From Ligustrum vulgare (taxonomy: Eukaryota; Streptophyta; Magnoliopsida; Lamiales; Oleaceae): 64,000 bases of DNA. The stretch lies in assembly GCA_963555705.1 (NCBI GenBank), contig OY743182.1, positions 50,286,592 through 50,350,591 on the forward strand, given 5' to 3'. The translations under genes and the position numbers were made by a program. The notes under the pieces are model-generated. The model made no database searches, had not been told where the DNA came from, and saw nothing but the letters and a program-made list of their open reading frames with translations. Positions 59,805-64,000 of this stretch are shown here, piece after piece (position 1 is the first letter of the stretch; the number at the start of each line of letters is the position of its first letter).

Positions 59805-60140
59805 AAACATGCTTATAAATCAATTTATAAATTACACGATTTTTAAACTACTTTTTAATTAAATATATTTTTCCTCTATAATTTTTAACCTCACATTTTA
59901 GCTAGAAAAAAATGTTCTTTTAAGTCGCAGAAAAGACCAGTTTGACAAACTAGTTTTTAAACATGTTTTTTATTACACAATTCCCAAAATCACTTTTTAA
60001 CTACACACATTTTCTCTCTCCACTTTCTAATCACAAAATTTATGTAAAAAATATAAAAATATATATTTTTAAACAAAAAAATTTAACAAACATGTTAGAA
60101 ATTTTCACCATTTTTTTTTAATAAGAAACAGGCCTTTAAG
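59805..60140 (-). repeat. Family B and Tourist-related debris
   Basis: CTTATAAATCAATTTATAAAT, AAACTACTTTTTAATTA and CACACATTTTCTCTCTCCAC, then GAAACAGGCC at 60125. These are partial copies of two repeat families just upstream of the BAH gene. Confidence 0.45.
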
Positions 60141-60214
60141 CCTTAATTTGTTTGGCGCTTAAATAAAAACTGTCCTCTGTACTCTCCGTTAATCGACTGC
60201 GACAAATTCCCCCC

Positions 60215-60253
60215 ATGGCTTCCTCAAGTTCATCTTGCTCTCTGAAACCCTAG
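60215..60253 (+). CDS. Upstream ORF of the BAH gene (12 codons)
   Basis: ATG in a strong context (CCCCATGG) opens MASSSSSCSLKP and stops at TAG (60251-60253), 52 bases before the main ATG. It could lower translation of the main frame. It counts only if transcription starts upstream of 60215, which is not known. The AAACCCTA telo-box overlaps its end. Confidence 0.45.
   Translation: MASSSSSCSLKP
60245..60252 (+). promoter_or_regulatory. Telo-box motif AAACCCTA
   Basis: AAACCCTA lies 54 bases before the main ATG. The motif is frequent in 5' regions of plant growth- and translation-related genes. It is short, so chance is possible. Confidence 0.4.
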
Positions 60254-60305
60254 ATTTCTGTTTTCGTTTGACATAAACGAAACGCAAGTCATACTGTGAG
60301 GAAAA

Positions 60306-63271
60306 ATGATAAATCGTCAGGCATCCTCCAGTGACGACGAAGATGAAGTGCCCTTGGACGAGAACCGAAGGAAGGGTGAAATGCTGTGCCTAGAAGATGA
60401 AGAGGATTCTGAATTAGAGGAAGGGGAACTGAGAGAGTATAAGAATCAGGATATCAAGATGAAAGAGGAACCCGAGACGGAGGACGAGAGTGAAGATGAG
60501 GAGGATGCGGAGTGTGAAGATGAGAATCCGGAGGAGCTAATGGTGCAGCCTATTGGCAACGTTGTTAGCGTTTCAGGAAAGGGTGAATGTAGGAGGAATC
60601 ATTATGATTCCTTTAAATATGATGGCAATATATATAATCTAGTGAGTTTTTCATTTTCTTTTTCTGTCATTTGTTTACTTATTAGTTGATTATTATGATT
60701 TTACTGATTATTTCATCCTGTGCAATTGATTATTGGAGGGAATTCAAGTCAATCATATTGGTGGCTTTTTGCTTCTGTTTTCCTTTTTAATTCTTGTAAT
60801 GTTACTGATTTAGTATGTCTAGACGTTTTCTGCATGGTTGCTTCAATGTTTCGATGTTTTTCTCTATTTCTAGGAGGATCCAGTGCTGTTAATTCCCCTA
60901 GAAACACATCTGAAGCCTCGCGTGGCCATACTGAAGGTTTGTTCTGTTTCTACGAAATCTAAGATGTGAAGCTCAAATTCAAGAGTAGATATGTTATGCC
61001 TTTTTTTGCTAATAAATTCCACTCTTCATATGTGTAGTTCACCCCATATCTATAGCAGTGTTGGTTGTTTTGCAAATGATCGCTGAACTCTATTGTTTTT
61101 CTCATCAAATCATCTAGGATTTGAAGTCTTTAAGTATATCTTATGTTATCCTTTTTGGTGTTTCTCTAGTGAAGTGTAAAAGTCTTTTGGTACATCTTAC
61201 ATAGTATCCTTTTGTCTTTAATGTTTTTATAATGTGTTATAAACTTTGTTTTAGAAATGCATTAGTTCTTGTTCTGTGAGCAGGACATTACACAGACCCA
61301 AGATGGAGCCATGATGGTAACTGGACAGTGGTTTTATCGTCCAGAGGATGCAAAAAAAAAGAGACGGTGGAAATTGGCAAGCACGTACTACTCGGGAGAT
61401 ATTTTATAGTTTCGATCGATATGAAGAATCCGCAGAATGTGTTTTGCACAAGTGCGTTGTGCACTTCATACCTTCAAACAAGCAAATTCCAAATCAAAAA
61501 CAGCATCCTGGTTTCATAGTGCAGAATGTATATGACTCTGAACAGAAGAGGTTGTTCAAGCTAACAGACGGAGAATATCAAGATGACAAACAACGTGAGA
61601 TTTATCTTCTTGTTCAGAAGACAATTTCACGTCTAGGAGACCTTCCCGACCTTGAGCCTGGGGAAAATACCGTTGATGATTTGAGAACGAAGAAACTTCT
61701 TTTGAGATGTCTCCAGGGCGGATGGAGAAATTTGTAGATCCCATCAATATGATAAAGCAGAAACTTCAGGAATAACTACTGCTAGTACAGAAGAGTACTA
61801 TGCTATCTTATCACAACGTAGAGCACTCACTGAGGAACCATGGCGTAACAGGTGGATGGGAATGCTACTGCAAGCAATTGAATTTATGTGCATTCCCATG
61901 GACAACAAGAAGAATAATGGGAAAGAAAAGAGTGGTGCTGATGACAGCAGTAATATTAATAAGATTAGTGCCTCAAATCGTGTAAATAGATCTCATGTCA
62001 AGAGTCCAAATGTACATTATCATTTTTTTTATTCCCAGTTTATGAAGCAATAAGTCGATTATTTCCAGTTAATACTTAATAGTCTGACTAATGATATTAG
62101 TTGTGGGAAGATACAAATAAATGTGAGATGTTTCTTTTCTTTGCACAGAGTGATATGTCCTCTGATTGGCCAGATGCAGCTGTTAATGCTATAGCTGCTC
62201 TTGAGAAGGCCGCATACGATAGGCTTTCCTCAGATATGCGGAAGTATAAGCAAAAGATGCGGCATTTAAAATTTAACCTTAAGGTTAGTCCATTGCCAAC
62301 TTCTTTCCACGAGTAAGCAGACGTGTATGTGTATGTAAATATGTCTAATAAAGTTACTGTTCATGTACAATACAATTTCCGAATACTTGTTTGGTCTAAG
62401 AAATAATGATATATTCCGTGGCACATGTGATTAAATGCTTTAATATAACCCTATCTCTGCTGTAGATAATCTCTTTCCTTTTATTTGTTTAATAATTTAT
62501 TTATTTTTCCTTATAAATTCAACATTTCTTTCCAGAACAATGCTGTATTAGCACGACGCCTTCTGAGTGGGGAGCTGGAACCATCCCATATGCTGAATAT
62601 GTCTTCAAATGAATTAAAGGTCAATTCTTTGTTCCCCATGCTCTGTGTTCCGTTTTGGGATTTAATATTCGATTTTGGTATTCCCTTGATGTTTGTAGAA
62701 GCACTTAATTGATTTTGATAGAAAAGCTTTTATCCTTCCCGAAATCTCTTACTAGATGGGAAAACACTTATTTATGGGGATGAGTGCTTTTAGCTTGGTC
62801 CTTGACACGCTAAATGACACGATATAGGCTTGAAGAGCTTGAACAAAGTGCAATTAACATCAATATATGGTGTCTGTTACAAGACTTGCTACCAATTGAG
62901 TATTATTTCGATGCAAATTGGAATTCACCCTAAATCTCATAGTTTAACAGTCCTCAATTTTTCTCAGGAAGGTCTAACACCAGAGGAAATAGCTAACCTT
63001 AGGAGTCGGGGCACATGCAGGTTATTTAGTTTTCCTTCATCTGATCATTGGGTCTGTAAAATTTTCAGGCATGCAATTATGTTCTAGTAGAAGTAACATA
63101 ATCGATCCTCATGAACAGTACTTAATGGTTTTTGATGTTATCATTTTCTACGTGTTTTTGGCGCAGATGACCCCTGCTGGTGAAGTTCGTGGCAACAATA
63201 GGATTTCTAGAATGGCGTATAGCTTGCTACGGTATTTTGTATTATATTGTTTTGTTTTCACAATTACATAG
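60306..63271 (+). pseudogene. BAH plus TFIIS-central-domain protein (AIPP3-like), frame-broken
   Basis: Related to plant nuclear BAH-domain proteins such as Arabidopsis AIPP3, which read histone marks and affect transcription. Exons: 60306-60641, 60874-60936, 61284-62011, 62149-62283, 62536-62619 and 62968-63020, with a possible last exon from 63167. Exon 1 encodes an acidic N-terminus. The BAH domain follows (FKYDGNIYNLEDPVLLIP, DITQTQDGAMMVTGQWFYRP, HKCVVHFIPSNKQIP, HPGFIVQNVYD). The TFIIS central domain is WPDAAVNAIAALEKAAYD to LARRLLSGELEPSHMLNMSS. A surplus base in the A9 run at 61352-61360 and a second frame change at about 61705 break exon 3. Exons 6-7 give a stop (AGA TGA), and the usual C-terminal Cys pairs are not seen. 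It may be a decaying paralogue or contain assembly errors. Confidence 0.85.
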
Positions 63272-64000
63272 GTTCTGAAAGAGAGCACGCGAATGACTGG
63301 GGTGTCTTTATAGCATCTACCTAGTTGTGGGATAGGAGAAGAGTAATAGTATTTGTCATCACCGATGATTATCATAATGTTTATTAAAAGTAGATAAAAG
63401 TGATTTATGTTAGTATAGTATTAAATTGGTACTACCATATGAGATAATTGTGTAAACTTTAACTTCTATTAGTCAAATTACATAAAAGCAAAGGGATAAA
63501 AAAAATTATGATGATGTTAAAATGAGTAAAGGAGGGGAATATCAATATTCTCCGCTTTGTTGAATTAACAAAGAAAAAGTTATAGGTTATACTTAGAGCC
63601 CGTTTGATGTAGGGGACTTTGAAGAAAATTTGGATTTTTGAGAGAATGTGTGGTTAAAAAAGGGTTGAAAAGTGTGAAAGTGGTGAGTTCCATAAAAATG
63701 TGTGGATGAAAATGACTTTTGAGAGGAAATTATTCAGAAACTCTTAGACCAAACAGCCAAACAGGGGCTTAAATAAAGGTACTTAAAAGTGATCCATTTT
63801 TGCCTTTGATTACATGCATTAAACTCCCTTTCACATAATAAAGAGAGATGTACACGAGCTAATTATGAAAAAGGTCATTGAGATTTTGAGTAGTTGTGTC
63901 AATGAAGTTATTTTCTTATGATAATAGTCATTCAAGTTTCTAATTGTAACATTAATGGTTATTCGGTCAAAAAATTAATTCAACAAAATAGATGAATTAA
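63272..64000. other. 3' flank, intergenic
   Basis: AT-rich DNA with one MITE and no further gene. Confidence 0.55.
63596..63768. mobile_element. Tourist-like MITE
   Basis: The 173-bp element runs from GAGCCCGTTTGATG to GCCAAACAGGGGC between TTA (63593-63595) and TTA (63769-63771). Inner sequence (GAATGTGTGGTTAAAA, GTGGTGAGTTCCATAAAAATG) matches family A copies at 18.6 and 21.3 kb. Confidence 0.82.

Larger units (their letters stand above)
56470..60214. other. AT-rich intergenic DNA
   Basis: Bases 56470-56620 look less AT-rich and resemble a 5' leader, but no gene follows. The rest is very AT-rich, with family B copies near 57.9 and 59.8 kb and a low-complexity CATCACCAC stretch near 58.9 kb. 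The open frame at 59019-59423 has no recognisable family. Confidence 0.55.

Noticed and set aside
1..64000. tRNA, rRNA and CRISPR arrays
   Set aside because: No tRNA-like or rRNA-like sequence was recognised. Regular repeats here are minisatellites or satellites without unique spacers. The tRNA-Asp match at 50553 is a primer-binding site.

Overview
This is AT-rich nuclear DNA of a flowering plant, most likely a eudicot. The signs are split genes with GT-AG introns, a plant-type eIF2B-epsilon gene, a plant BAH/TFIIS-type gene, LTR retrotransposons of plant copia, gypsy and Athila-like type, a FAR1-type Mutator element, hAT elements, and Tourist and Stowaway MITEs. The species cannot be named from the sequence. 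About four fifths of the window is repeats or intergenic DNA.

Left part (1-20.5 kb), no intact gene: a dead Ty1/copia element with its 3' LTR (1-3062); a tandem dispersed repeat (3336-3632); a probable gypsy LTR remnant (about 4.1-4.8 kb); a non-autonomous hAT element with 8-bp target duplications (6493-7294); a 3.0-kb solo LTR with a 5-bp duplication (8043-11043); a hAT-type MITE (11778-12483); a decayed gypsy gag-protease block (about 14.0-18.0 kb); and small MITEs.

Middle (20.5-32.7 kb): one real gene on the minus strand, the epsilon subunit of translation factor eIF2B, in 15 exons. It has one GC-AG intron, a one-base shift in exon 7 and a last exon of 10 codons plus stop.

Right-middle (34.5-49 kb): a 3.2-kb solo LTR nested in an older repeat; a 2.0-kb Mutator element with 192-bp terminal inverted repeats carrying a broken FAR1-type gene; a 3.6-kb direct duplication holding fragments of cellular genes (a PP2C motif, unassigned exons, and ARF exon 1 in the first copy only); a GGTCACAAAT satellite with a 635-bp higher-order period; and a CAC/ACC-rich block.

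Right part: a complete 7.4-kb Athila-like retrotransposon with only gag-like coding (49019-56464), then AT-rich intergenic DNA, then a plus-strand BAH plus TFIIS-central-domain gene (60.3-63.2 kb) with an upstream ORF, two frame breaks and a premature stop. It ends with a Tourist MITE. The two cellular genes belong to translation initiation and chromatin/transcription, and nothing here links them functionally.
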